From contig NZ_JRUD01000007.1 of assembly GCF_000802425.1 (NCBI RefSeq), positions 62,001-126,000 of the forward strand: a stretch of 64,000 nt of DNA, read 5' to 3'. Origin of the DNA: Pseudomonas flexibilis (lineage in GTDB: Bacteria; Pseudomonadota; Gammaproteobacteria; Pseudomonadales; Pseudomonadaceae). Below, piece by piece: positions 8,600 through 16,565 of the stretch. Under the pieces are notes generated by a model. It was not told the DNA's origin. It worked only from the letters and a program-made list of their open reading frames with translations, and ran no database searches. How positions within the stretch are numbered: the stretch's first letter is position 1; the number at the start of each line of letters is the position of its first letter. A program made the translations under genes and the position numbers.

Positions 8600-9234
8600 T
8601 CAGGCGTGAAGAAAGCTGGGGGCCCGGGTGAACGCTTGCCGGCCCAGGGTTGCTGCTTCTTTGGCTGCGATGAAGATTCGTAACGATGAAAGCCAGGCCG
8701 ATCCGGTATGTGCACTCGCGCCTGTCTGCCGCTGTGTCACTGCGCTCAAGCATCGCATCGGATCGGCGACCCGCTGCTGGCCACACTCACGCCGAGCGCT
8801 GAGGTTCCGTCTCGGGCGAACGTCGCCGTCGCAGTGCTTTCGCGTTTCGGCTTTCGGCAAACAGCCGACCGGAGTTCTTGTGATCCGAAGCGCTTCTCCG
8901 GCGGCTGGGCCAGCGCTCCGTGTTCGTATTCTGTCTGCCTGCTAGCGCGGTTCCCAGCGTTCAACCGGATACGCCGCACCTGGCCTGGCGCCTGTGATGC
9001 TGACGTACAGGTCTCAATCAAGATTCAATAAAATCAATTGGTTACGCGACGTATCGGCTGTGGTGCTTTAAGGGACGGGTTAATCGAGCGCAGGCAGCAC
9101 GCGTACGTCGTGGCGGCTCAAGGTTTCAGGGCGTGGGGGCAGCCCTTTACCCATCTTCAATATCCGATAACAGCCAGACCCGGATATTGCATATACTGCG
9201 CGGCACACCCGTAGTTCCCCAGGAATGATCCGCC
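8600..9234. other. Gene-poor stretch between the dif-like site and the recombinase
   Basis: No convincing gene: short open frames on both strands lack ribosome sites and have arginine/serine-rich, shadow-like translations. It holds an AT-rich patch at about 9013-9048 and a possible -10 (TATACT, 9192-9197) 38 nt before the recombinase start, without a clear -35. No tRNA was recognised. The base composition and lack of coding constraint are consistent with decayed sequence or an unannotated RNA, which cannot be told apart here. Confidence 0.5.
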
Positions 9235-10527
9235 GTGGCGCACTCCCCGCAACCCCTGTTCGAGACCTTCGATCGCTTCCATGAACTCAATTTCCTGCAC
9301 CTGAGCGGCGAGCTGCCGGTGGTTCGCGAGTTCCTCCTGGGCTTCCCCGCGGAACGTCAGGCTGTCGAAGGCTACTGTGCGGCTCGGGGATTCCTGAAGT
9401 CCTATGCGGGCAACGAGGCCACGTTCAATTCCTACCGGACCCACGTCGAGCGATTGCTGCTCTGGTCGCTGCTGGTGGCGCACAAACCGCTGCTGGAGCT
9501 GCGCCGCCGCGATGCCGAAGCGTTCATGGAGTTCTGCCTCAATCCCCCTGCCGACTGGGTCGGTCCGGTGGTCAAGTCGCGCTTCCTGCGGGTAGGCGGC
9601 CGCAAGAAGCAGGACACCGATACCTATCTTCTGAACGAGCACTGGCGCCCCTTCAGCCTGAGTATCGCCAAGCGCGAGCGCAAGGTCGCCGAGGAGTCGT
9701 TGACTCCCCTGCCCCCTCGGCCCTATCGCATGGCGCAGGGCTCGGTGGCGCAGGTGTTCGCCGTGTGCGGCAGCTTCTTCCAGCACGCCATCGACGAAGG
9801 CCTCACTGAGGTGAATCCGTTCCGCGCGGTGAAACAGAAGTCCATCTACAAGCAGCGCAATACCCTCAACGTCGCCTCGCGCTCGCTCACTCCGTTGCAG
9901 TGGAGCTACGTGCTGGAGACTGCCGAGCAGATGGCGGCGCAGGACCCCGTGCACGAGCGCACCCTGTTCATCGTGGCCACGCTGTTTTCCATGTATCTGC
10001 GGGTGTCCGACCTGGTGGGCAGGGATGGCTGGTCGCCGACCATGGGCGACCTTCGTCGCGACAGCCGGGACAACTGGTGGTTTCATGTGGTGGGCAAAGG
10101 CAACAAGGCGGCCAGGATCAGCGTCCGGGACGAGTACATCGACACCTACCTGGTGCGCTACCGACGGCACCTGCAGCTGCCACCGCTGCCCTCGCCCCAC
10201 GAAACCACGCCTCTGATCGGAACCCTCAGGGGGCGAGCCGGCCTTTCCGACCGCCATGTACGGCTGTTGCTCCAGGAGGTGTTCGATCGCGCCCTCGCGC
10301 GCATGGCCGAGGAGGGCTGGAGCGAGGATGAAATCGACCAGCTGCGCTCGGCCTCGCTGCATTGGCTGCGCCACACGGCCGCAACCTTCGACGCGCCCCA
10401 CCGGGACATGAAGGACCTGCAGGCAGATCTTCGCCACAACAGCCTCAGCACCACCCAGAACGTCTACTACAACACCCTGGACGAGCAGCGGGCGCACTCG
10501 GTGAAAGGCCTCAAGCTCAAGCGCTGA
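9235..10527 (+). CDS. Tyrosine recombinase (phage-integrase family)
   Basis: 430 residues from a GTG start (AGGA about 10 nt upstream). The C-terminal catalytic domain keeps all expected residues: R256 (YLRVSDL), K288 (VVGKGNK), H376-x-x-R379 (HWLRHTAAT), H401 (DLRHNS) and the nucleophile Y411 or Y412 (TQNVYYNTL). The N-terminal 200 residues carry a SAM-like core-binding region (VEGYCAARGFLKSYAGNEATFNSYRTHVERLLLW includes it). It lies 635 bp from the dif-like site, so it may act there or be the remnant of an element that used it; no other phage or ICE genes are adjacent. Active enzyme is likely from the intact catalytic set. Convergent with the CinA-C gene. Confidence 0.85.
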   Translation: MAHSPQPLFETFDRFHELNFLHLSGELPVVREFLLGFPAERQAVEGYCAARGFLKSYAGNEATFNSYRTHVERLLLWSLLVAHKPLLELRRRDAEAFMEFCLNPPADWVGPVVKSRFLRVGGRKKQDTDTYLLNEHWRPFSLSIAKRERKVAEESLTPLPPRPYRMAQGSVAQVFAVCGSFFQHAIDEGLTEVNPFRAVKQKSIYKQRNTLNVASRSLTPLQWSYVLETAEQMAAQDPVHERTLFIVATLFSMYLRVSDLVGRDGWSPTMGDLRRDSRDNWWFHVVGKGNKAARISVRDEYIDTYLVRYRRHLQLPPLPSPHETTPLIGTLRGRAGLSDRHVRLLLQEVFDRALARMAEEGWSEDEIDQLRSASLHWLRHTAATFDAPHRDMKDLQADLRHNSLSTTQNVYYNTLDEQRAHSVKGLKLKR

Positions 10528-10533
10528 AAGACG

Positions 10534-11022
10534 TCAGGCCCCCGCCTTGCGCAGGCGCTGGTGGTAGTCCGGCAGGTGCAGCAGGCCGTGCCGCGCGGCC
10601 GCGCGGCGCACCGCATTGCGTTCGCCGTCGAATTTCACCGTTTCGCTGATCACCTTGATGTTGCCCTCGATGCCCATGGCGCAGGCGAAACAGACCACGC
10701 CGTCCATGGGGCCATCGGCCTCGGCCAGGCCGGTGTTGGCCAGCGCGATGGTCGCGGCACTGGCGCGCAGCGCGCCGACGGCCATCTCCCGTGCGACCTC
10801 CTCACTGGTCAGACCATAGGTCTGAATGGTCTGCAGACTGACCCCTAGCATGGCGTGCTTGGCTCCCACGGTGTACGTCACGTAGCCGCTTTCCAGCACC
10901 TTGCCGCAGCCCGCGACGTCGGCAAGTAGTCCGCTCATCAACCCGGCGGTACAGGATTCGGCAGTGGTCAGCATGAGCTGGTGGCGAGTCAGAAACTCCA
11001 CCACGTCCTCCAGGGTTTGCAT
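10534..11022 (-). CDS. CinA C-terminal domain protein (PncC-like), divergent
   Basis: 162 residues from the ATG at 11022, preceded by GGAGG 6 nt upstream; the open frame to 11082 has no support. The fold signature is clear: TTAESCTAGLMSGLLADVAG, SGYVTYTVGAKHAMLGV and a GLTSEEVAREMAVGAL helix. PncC-type enzymes deamidate nicotinamide mononucleotide. The usual TG-x-AGP-x-GG loop is here NTGLAEADGP, so the active-site loop is changed and the activity is uncertain. It stands alone, divergent from the glucan operon. Confidence 0.8.
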   Translation of the reverse strand: MQTLEDVVEFLTRHQLMLTTAESCTAGLMSGLLADVAGCGKVLESGYVTYTVGAKHAMLGVSLQTIQTYGLTSEEVAREMAVGALRASAATIALANTGLAEADGPMDGVVCFACAMGIEGNIKVISETVKFDGERNAVRRAAARHGLLHLPDYHQRLRKAGA

Positions 11023-11150
11023 GGTGCCCTCCGGCGGCGTACTCCCGTAACCATGGGATACCGGCAAGCCGCGCCAGTTCACGAGAACCGCTGGTAGGAG
11101 GCGCGAAACTAACCTGCGACCGGTCGGTCAGCCTTATGGATGGGGATCAG

Positions 11151-11164
11151 AGAACTACAGTTCT
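11151..11164. promoter_or_regulatory. Short palindrome upstream of glgA
   Basis: AGAACT-AC-AGTTCT is a perfect 14-bp dyad about 60 nt before the glgA start, in the divergent region between the CinA-C gene and the glucan operon. A dimeric regulator could bind it; none is identified and no -35/-10 pair was found with confidence. Confidence 0.3.
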
Positions 11165-11224
11165 TTAGCGCACTTGCCGCGTGTGGCTTCTGTGCGCCTT
11201 GGCCTGACACCGGGAGGAAAAACG

Positions 11225-12751
11225 ATGGGGAATGCAGCGGTAACCGCTCACCTAGCCGATTCGAATGTGCACGGCGCGACGATGGATCGTCCGCGACTCA
11301 GCGTCGAAAGTCTCCAGACCACTACAAAACGAATTCTGTTCGTCACCCCCGAGTTCGCCGACCTGATCAAGGTCGGTGGCCTGGGTGACGTTTCCGCCTC
11401 ACTGCCTCGCGCCTTGCATGCCCTGCACGACATCCGTGTGCTGATGCCCGGCTATCCCCAAGTGCTCAACAGCGGCCACGAGGTGCGCGTGATCGCCACC
11501 CTGCCCGGCCACGCCGCGCTGCCGCCCTGCCGTATCGGCCGCATGGACCTTCCCGATGGGCTGACCCTGTACGCGGTGATCTGCCCGGAGCTCTACGAGC
11601 GCGAAGGCACCCCCTACGGCGACGACCGGGGTCGCGACTGGGACGACAACCACATCCGCTTCGCCCGCCTGGGGCTGGCCGCCGCGCAGATCGCCGCGGG
11701 CGAACTGAACTGGGTTCCGGAACTGGTGCATGCCAATGATTGGCAGACCGCGCTGGCCCCGGCCTACATGCACTGGCAGGGGTTGCGTACGCCCTGCGTG
11801 TTCACCGTGCACAACCTGGCCTACCAGGGGCTGTGCGAACTGGCCTGCTACAAGGAGCTGGGCCTGCCGGACACGGTCGCCCGCACGGATGGCATGGAGT
11901 ACTACGGTCGCCTGTGCGCGCTCAAGGCCGGCCTGGTGTATGCCAGTCACATCACCACGGTCAGTCGCAACTACGCCCTGGAGATCACGACCCCGGAGTT
12001 CGGCTGTGGCCTGGAGGGCGTGCTGCGCGAACGCGAAAGCCTTGGCCGGCTGACCGGCATTCCCAACGGTATCGACGCCAGCTGGCAACCCGACAACGAT
12101 CCCTTCCTGGCGCGGCCCTTCGCGTCGAGCGACTGGCTGGCCCGTGCCGAGAACACGCGCTACGTGGAAAAACTGTATGGACTCGACGCCGGGGGACCGC
12201 TGTTCGCCGTGGTGTCCCGGCTGGTGCATCAGAAAGGCATCGACCTCACCCTGGAGATCGCCGACACGCTGGTAGCGGCCGGTGGGCGGCTGGTGGTGCT
12301 CGGCCGGGGTGAGGAAGCGCTGGAACAGGCGCTGGTCGCGCTGGCGCGCCGCCACCCAGGGCGCATCGGCGTGCGCATCGGCTTCGACGAACGGGACGCT
12401 CGGCGCATCTTTGCGGGCAGCGACTTCCTGCTCATGCCGTCCCGCTACGAGCCCTGCGGGCTCAGTCAGATGTATGCGCAACGCTATGGCACGCTGCCGA
12501 TCGCACGGCGTACCGGCGGATTGGTCGACACCATCGAGGACGGCGTGAACGGCTTCCTGTTCGTCGAGCAGACCGCGGACAGCTACCTGGGGGCGATTCG
12601 ACGCGCCCTTCAGGTGCACGCCCACCCGCAACTGCTCGCCGCCATGCGCACCCAGGCCATGGCGGCGCCGTTGTTCTGGTCCGAGTCGGTCAGGCCCTAC
12701 GACCAGCTCTATCGCAGCCTGCTGACGGAGCCGGTCGAGGCGCGGATCTGA
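11225..12751 (+). CDS. glgA: Glycogen synthase
   Basis: 508 residues from the ATG at 11225, with GGGAGG at 11211-11216; an open frame back to 11174 lacks a ribosome site. It elongates alpha-1,4-glucan from a nucleotide-glucose. GT5 signatures seen: FADLIKVGGLGDVSASLP (the K-x-GG donor motif), HANDWQTALAP, NLAYQGLC, and the C-terminal SRYEPCGLSQMYAQRYG with the conserved Glu. A tail of about 35 residues before TKRILFVTPE is longer than usual. First gene of the plus-strand arm; treZ follows 3 bp later. No ADP-glucose pyrophosphorylase gene is in the window, so the donor source is unseen. Confidence 0.93.
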   Translation: MGNAAVTAHLADSNVHGATMDRPRLSVESLQTTTKRILFVTPEFADLIKVGGLGDVSASLPRALHALHDIRVLMPGYPQVLNSGHEVRVIATLPGHAALPPCRIGRMDLPDGLTLYAVICPELYEREGTPYGDDRGRDWDDNHIRFARLGLAAAQIAAGELNWVPELVHANDWQTALAPAYMHWQGLRTPCVFTVHNLAYQGLCELACYKELGLPDTVARTDGMEYYGRLCALKAGLVYASHITTVSRNYALEITTPEFGCGLEGVLRERESLGRLTGIPNGIDASWQPDNDPFLARPFASSDWLARAENTRYVEKLYGLDAGGPLFAVVSRLVHQKGIDLTLEIADTLVAAGGRLVVLGRGEEALEQALVALARRHPGRIGVRIGFDERDARRIFAGSDFLLMPSRYEPCGLSQMYAQRYGTLPIARRTGGLVDTIEDGVNGFLFVEQTADSYLGAIRRALQVHAHPQLLAAMRTQAMAAPLFWSESVRPYDQLYRSLLTEPVEARI

Positions 12752-12754
12752 ACC

Positions 12755-14494
12755 ATGTGGCATGCCAGGCACCATGGGGTCCGTCTGCTGGACGACGGAT
12801 CAGCGCGTTTTTCCCTGTGGGCACCGGATGCCACCCAGGTTCAGGTGGAACTGGGCGATGGCAGCCGCCACGCCCTGCGTCGCGAGCCACAGGGCTGGTT
12901 CACCGGCCAGCTGGGGTGCCCGGCAGGCACGACCTACCGCTACTGGATTGATGAACGTCTGCGCGTGCCCGACCCGGCCTCACGCGGCCAGCAGGGCGAT
13001 GTGGACGGCCCCAGCCGGGTCGTCGATCTCGCCGCATTCCCCTGGCAGACCACCGACTGGCAGGGGCGCCCCTGGCATGAGGCAGTGTTCTGTGAAGTGC
13101 ATGCCGGCCTGCTCGGCGGTTTCGCCGGTGTCGCGAGCCATCTCCCCGCGCTGGCCGACCTGGGCATTACCGCCATCGAACTGATGCCGCTGGGCGAGTT
13201 TCCCGGCGCACGCAACTGGGGCTATGACGGCGTGCTGCCCTTCGCCCCTGAAGCCAGCTATGGATCGCCCGAAGCGCTGCAGCGCCTGGTGGATCAGGCT
13301 CACAGCCTGGGGCTGATGGTATTTGTCGACGTGGTCTACAACCATTTCGGACCCGAAGGTAACTACCTCCACCAGTACGCCAGTGCCTTCTTCCGTGAGG
13401 ACCAGCATACCCCCTGGGGTGCCGCTATCGATTTCCGCCGCCGGCAGGTTCGCGACTTCTTCATCGAGAACGCACTGATGTGGGTGCAGGATTACCGGAT
13501 GGATGGCCTGCGGCTGGACGCCGTGCACGCCATTCCCGACCAGGACTTCCTCATCGAGCTGGCCCGGCGTGTGCGGGATGCGGTTCCGCCTGGGCGGGAA
13601 GTTCATCTGGTGGTGGAAAACGAGGGTAACAGCGTCGAACTGCTGGAAAGCGGCTACACCGCGCAGTGGAACGACGACGCCCACAATGTGCTGCATGCCC
13701 TGCTGACGGGCGAACGCGAGGGCTATTACGCCGACTTCTGCGAAGGGACCACGGAAAAGCTGGCCCGTTGTCTGGGCGAGGGCTTCGTGTTCCAGGGGGA
13801 AGCCGATCGCCGTGGGCACCGACGCGGCCAGCCCAGCGGGCACTTGCCACCGACGTCGTTCGTGCTGTTCCTGCAGAACCATGACCAGGTCGGCAATCGT
13901 GCCCTGGGCGAACGGCTGGTGAGTCTGTGCGCGCCGCAGGCTCTGGAAGTCGCGGTGGCGCTGCAGATGCTCTGCCCGATGATCCCGCTGCTGTTCATGG
14001 GCGAGGAGCGCGGCTGCAGAGAGCCCTTCCTGTTCTTTACCGATTACCACAACGAGCTGGGGCGTGCGGTCCGCGAGGGTCGCCAGCGGGAATTCGCCGC
14101 CTTCAGCGCGTTTGCCGGCGTCCAGGTGCCCGATCCCAATGCAGCCGAGACCTTCGAGCACTCGCGCCCGGGGGAGGCCTGTGCGCATTGGCAGCAGTTC
14201 TACCGGCAGCTGCTGCAGATCCGCCACCACCAACTGGTTCCGCGTCTGCGCGGCAGTCGTGCCGGGGGCGTGCATGTGCTGCAGGACCAGGCGCTTAGCG
14301 CCACCTGGCGGCTTGGCGACGGCAGCCGGTTGCGCATCGATTTCAACCTGGGGGAGCGGCCGGCTACGGCCGCTCCGTTGCCCGCCGCCGCCCGGCCGTT
14401 GTTCGACCTGCGCGTCGGCGCTGTCGACGCTTTCCGGCCGCTGTCGCTGCCGCCCTGCAGTCTGCTGGCCACCCTGGAGAATGCCCATGAGTGA
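12755..14494 (+). CDS. treZ: Malto-oligosyltrehalose trehalohydrolase
   Basis: 579 residues. GH13 enzyme that cuts trehalose from maltooligosyl-trehalose made by TreY. Order seen: an N-terminal CBM48/E-set (RFSLWAPDATQVQVEL), the barrel with FVDVVYNHFGPEGNYL, MDGLRLDAVHAI (nucleophile Asp in the DGLRLDAVH motif), VENEGNS (acid region) and FLQNHDQVGNRALGERL. The DGLRLDAVHAI/NHDQVGN pair is typical of TreZ rather than GlgB. It starts 3 bp after glgA and overlaps malQ by 8 bp. Confidence 0.92.
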   Translation: MWHARHHGVRLLDDGSARFSLWAPDATQVQVELGDGSRHALRREPQGWFTGQLGCPAGTTYRYWIDERLRVPDPASRGQQGDVDGPSRVVDLAAFPWQTTDWQGRPWHEAVFCEVHAGLLGGFAGVASHLPALADLGITAIELMPLGEFPGARNWGYDGVLPFAPEASYGSPEALQRLVDQAHSLGLMVFVDVVYNHFGPEGNYLHQYASAFFREDQHTPWGAAIDFRRRQVRDFFIENALMWVQDYRMDGLRLDAVHAIPDQDFLIELARRVRDAVPPGREVHLVVENEGNSVELLESGYTAQWNDDAHNVLHALLTGEREGYYADFCEGTTEKLARCLGEGFVFQGEADRRGHRRGQPSGHLPPTSFVLFLQNHDQVGNRALGERLVSLCAPQALEVAVALQMLCPMIPLLFMGEERGCREPFLFFTDYHNELGRAVREGRQREFAAFSAFAGVQVPDPNAAETFEHSRPGEACAHWQQFYRQLLQIRHHQLVPRLRGSRAGGVHVLQDQALSATWRLGDGSRLRIDFNLGERPATAAPLPAAARPLFDLRVGAVDAFRPLSLPPCSLLATLENAHE

Positions 14495-16565
14495 CAAGCG
14501 TCTGGCCGAGCTTTCCCGAGCCGTGGGACTCAACATCGAGTGGCAGGACGCTGCCAAGAAGACCCAGCACGTCACTCCCGAGGCCCAGCGGGCCCTGCTG
14601 GAGGCCATGGGGTATCCGGCGCAGACCTCGCAACAGATCGTGGAAAGCCTGGCCACGCTCCGCGATCGTCACCGCAGCCGCTGCTACGGTCCGCTGCTGA
14701 CCGTCGAGCAGGGACAACCCCTCGACCTGACCGGGCGCTTCAAGGCGGGCAGCCCCTTTCGCCTGATCGAAGAGGATTCCCAGCGCCACGAAGGTCGGTT
14801 GGACGCCCATGCCCGCCTGCCTGGCTGGCACATGCCCGGTTATCACCATCTGGAAGTCGGCAACGAGCAACTGACGGTCGCGGTCTGCCCGCCCGCCTGC
14901 CCCGATGTCGCCACCCTGTCGGGTGGCCGGGACCGGCATCTGTGGGGGCTGGCCGTGCAGCTCTACGCCCTGCGCCGACAGGGCGATGGGGGCGTGGGCG
15001 ATACCGAGGCGCTGGAGCACCTGGTGCGCAGCGCGGCCCAGGCCGGCGCAGACGCCATGGCACTGAGCCCGGTGCATGCCATGTTCAGCGCCCTGCCCCA
15101 CCACTACAGCCCCTACTCCCCGTCCAGCCGCTTGTTCTTCAATGTCCTGCATGCCTCGCCCGGCTGCATCATGGGCGAGCACGCCCAGAGCCAGGCGCTC
15201 AAGGTCAGCGGCCTGGAGCAGGAGTTCAAGCGCCTGGAGGCCCTGGACCTGATCGACTGGCCGGCGGCGGGCACCGCTCGCCTGCGCATCCTGCACCAGC
15301 TCTACCGCAGCTTTGGTGACGGCGGCAAGGAACACCTGCTGACCCCGGACTTCGACAGCTTCTGCTCGGCAGGTGGCGAAGCGCTGCGCGACCACTGCCG
15401 CTTCGAGGCATTGCACGCCTTCCAGCTGGCCCGTGGCCAGTCTGGCGACTGGCGAGACTGGCCGGAATCCCTGCACGATCCCCGCCATGCCGAGGTGGAG
15501 CGTTTCGCCCGGGAGCACGCCGAAGAAGTGCGCTTCCACGCCTTCTGCCAGTGGCTCATCGCCCGCTGCCTGAAGCGTGCCCAGGACGCCGCCACCGGCG
15601 CCGGCATGCGCATCGGTCTGATCGCCGACCTGGCGGTGGGCGCCGAGCCCACCGGCAGTCAGGCCTGGTCGCGGCAGGCGGAGTTCCTGCCCGCGCTGGC
15701 GGTGGGCGCCCCGCCGGACCTGATCAACCGCGCCGGGCAGAACTGGGGCATCACCGCCTTTTCGCCGGAAGGCCTGCGCCAGCATGGCTTTCGCGCCTAC
15801 CTGGAGATGCTGCGCGCCAACCTGGCGCATGTCGGTGGCCTGCGCATCGACCACGCCATGGGCCTGCAGCGTCTCTGGCTGATTCCCCAGGGGGCACCGC
15901 CCGAGGCCGGTGCCTACCTGGACTACCCCTGCACCGATCTGCTGCGCCTGCTCTGCCTGGAAGCCACCCGTCACCAGGCGCTGATCATTGGTGAAGACCT
16001 GGGCACCGTCCCGCCCGGTTTCAGCGAGGACCTGGCACGGCGCAATATCCTGGGCATGCGCGTGCTGTACTTCGAACAGCATCAGAAGGGCTTCCGGCCG
16101 CTGGCGCAATGGTCCGACGAAGCCCTGGCAACCAGTACGACCCACGACCTGCCGAGCATCATCGGCTGGCTGGAAGGGCGTGACATCCAGCAGCGTCTGG
16201 ACAGTGGCCATATCGACGAACACCGTGCCCAGGACGATCTTGCCCAGCGCGAGGAGGACCGCCAGGCGCTCGCCGAGACGCTGCAGGCCGAGGGTCTGTT
16301 GCGCGAGGATGAGCAAAGACCGGCCCGTTTGCTGGATGCTTGCGTGGAGTTTCTCGGCCTCACGCCGGCCCCGCTGGTGCTGCTTCCCCTAGAAGACATC
16401 CTCGGGCATCCGGAGCAACCCAACCTGCCGGGCCCCGGCGATCGCCACCCCAACTGGCGCCGGCGCTGGCCGGTCAGCGTGGACCGCCTGCTGCGCGAGC
16501 CGCAGGCCATCACGCGTCTACGCCTTCTGGACAGCAGTCGACAGGCGGCGGGTACGCAGCCATGA
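14487..16565 (+). CDS. malQ: 4-alpha-glucanotransferase
   Basis: 692 residues from the ATG at 14487; the longer open frame to 14064 lies inside treZ and is not used. It disproportionates maltooligosaccharides, supplying linear chains for TreY. GH77 features: VQLYALRRQGDGGVGDTEAL (N-terminal part), MALSPVHAMFS, WGITAFSPEGLRQHGF, GLRIDHAMGLQRLW with the catalytic Asp, GEDLGTVP (acid) and TSTTHDLPSIIGW. The N-terminal extension of about 140 residues is typical of the proteobacterial MalQ class. It overlaps treZ by 8 and treY by 4 bp (ATGA). Confidence 0.92.
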   Translation: MSDKRLAELSRAVGLNIEWQDAAKKTQHVTPEAQRALLEAMGYPAQTSQQIVESLATLRDRHRSRCYGPLLTVEQGQPLDLTGRFKAGSPFRLIEEDSQRHEGRLDAHARLPGWHMPGYHHLEVGNEQLTVAVCPPACPDVATLSGGRDRHLWGLAVQLYALRRQGDGGVGDTEALEHLVRSAAQAGADAMALSPVHAMFSALPHHYSPYSPSSRLFFNVLHASPGCIMGEHAQSQALKVSGLEQEFKRLEALDLIDWPAAGTARLRILHQLYRSFGDGGKEHLLTPDFDSFCSAGGEALRDHCRFEALHAFQLARGQSGDWRDWPESLHDPRHAEVERFAREHAEEVRFHAFCQWLIARCLKRAQDAATGAGMRIGLIADLAVGAEPTGSQAWSRQAEFLPALAVGAPPDLINRAGQNWGITAFSPEGLRQHGFRAYLEMLRANLAHVGGLRIDHAMGLQRLWLIPQGAPPEAGAYLDYPCTDLLRLLCLEATRHQALIIGEDLGTVPPGFSEDLARRNILGMRVLYFEQHQKGFRPLAQWSDEALATSTTHDLPSIIGWLEGRDIQQRLDSGHIDEHRAQDDLAQREEDRQALAETLQAEGLLREDEQRPARLLDACVEFLGLTPAPLVLLPLEDILGHPEQPNLPGPGDRHPNWRRRWPVSVDRLLREPQAITRLRLLDSSRQAAGTQP

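Noticed and set aside
8628-8945. Short open frames in the gap after the dif-like site
   Set aside because: No ribosome sites, low-complexity Arg/Ser-rich translations on both strands.
14064-14486. Upstream extension of malQ
   Set aside because: Lies inside treZ in another frame; the ATG at 14487 overlaps the treZ stop as usual for this operon.
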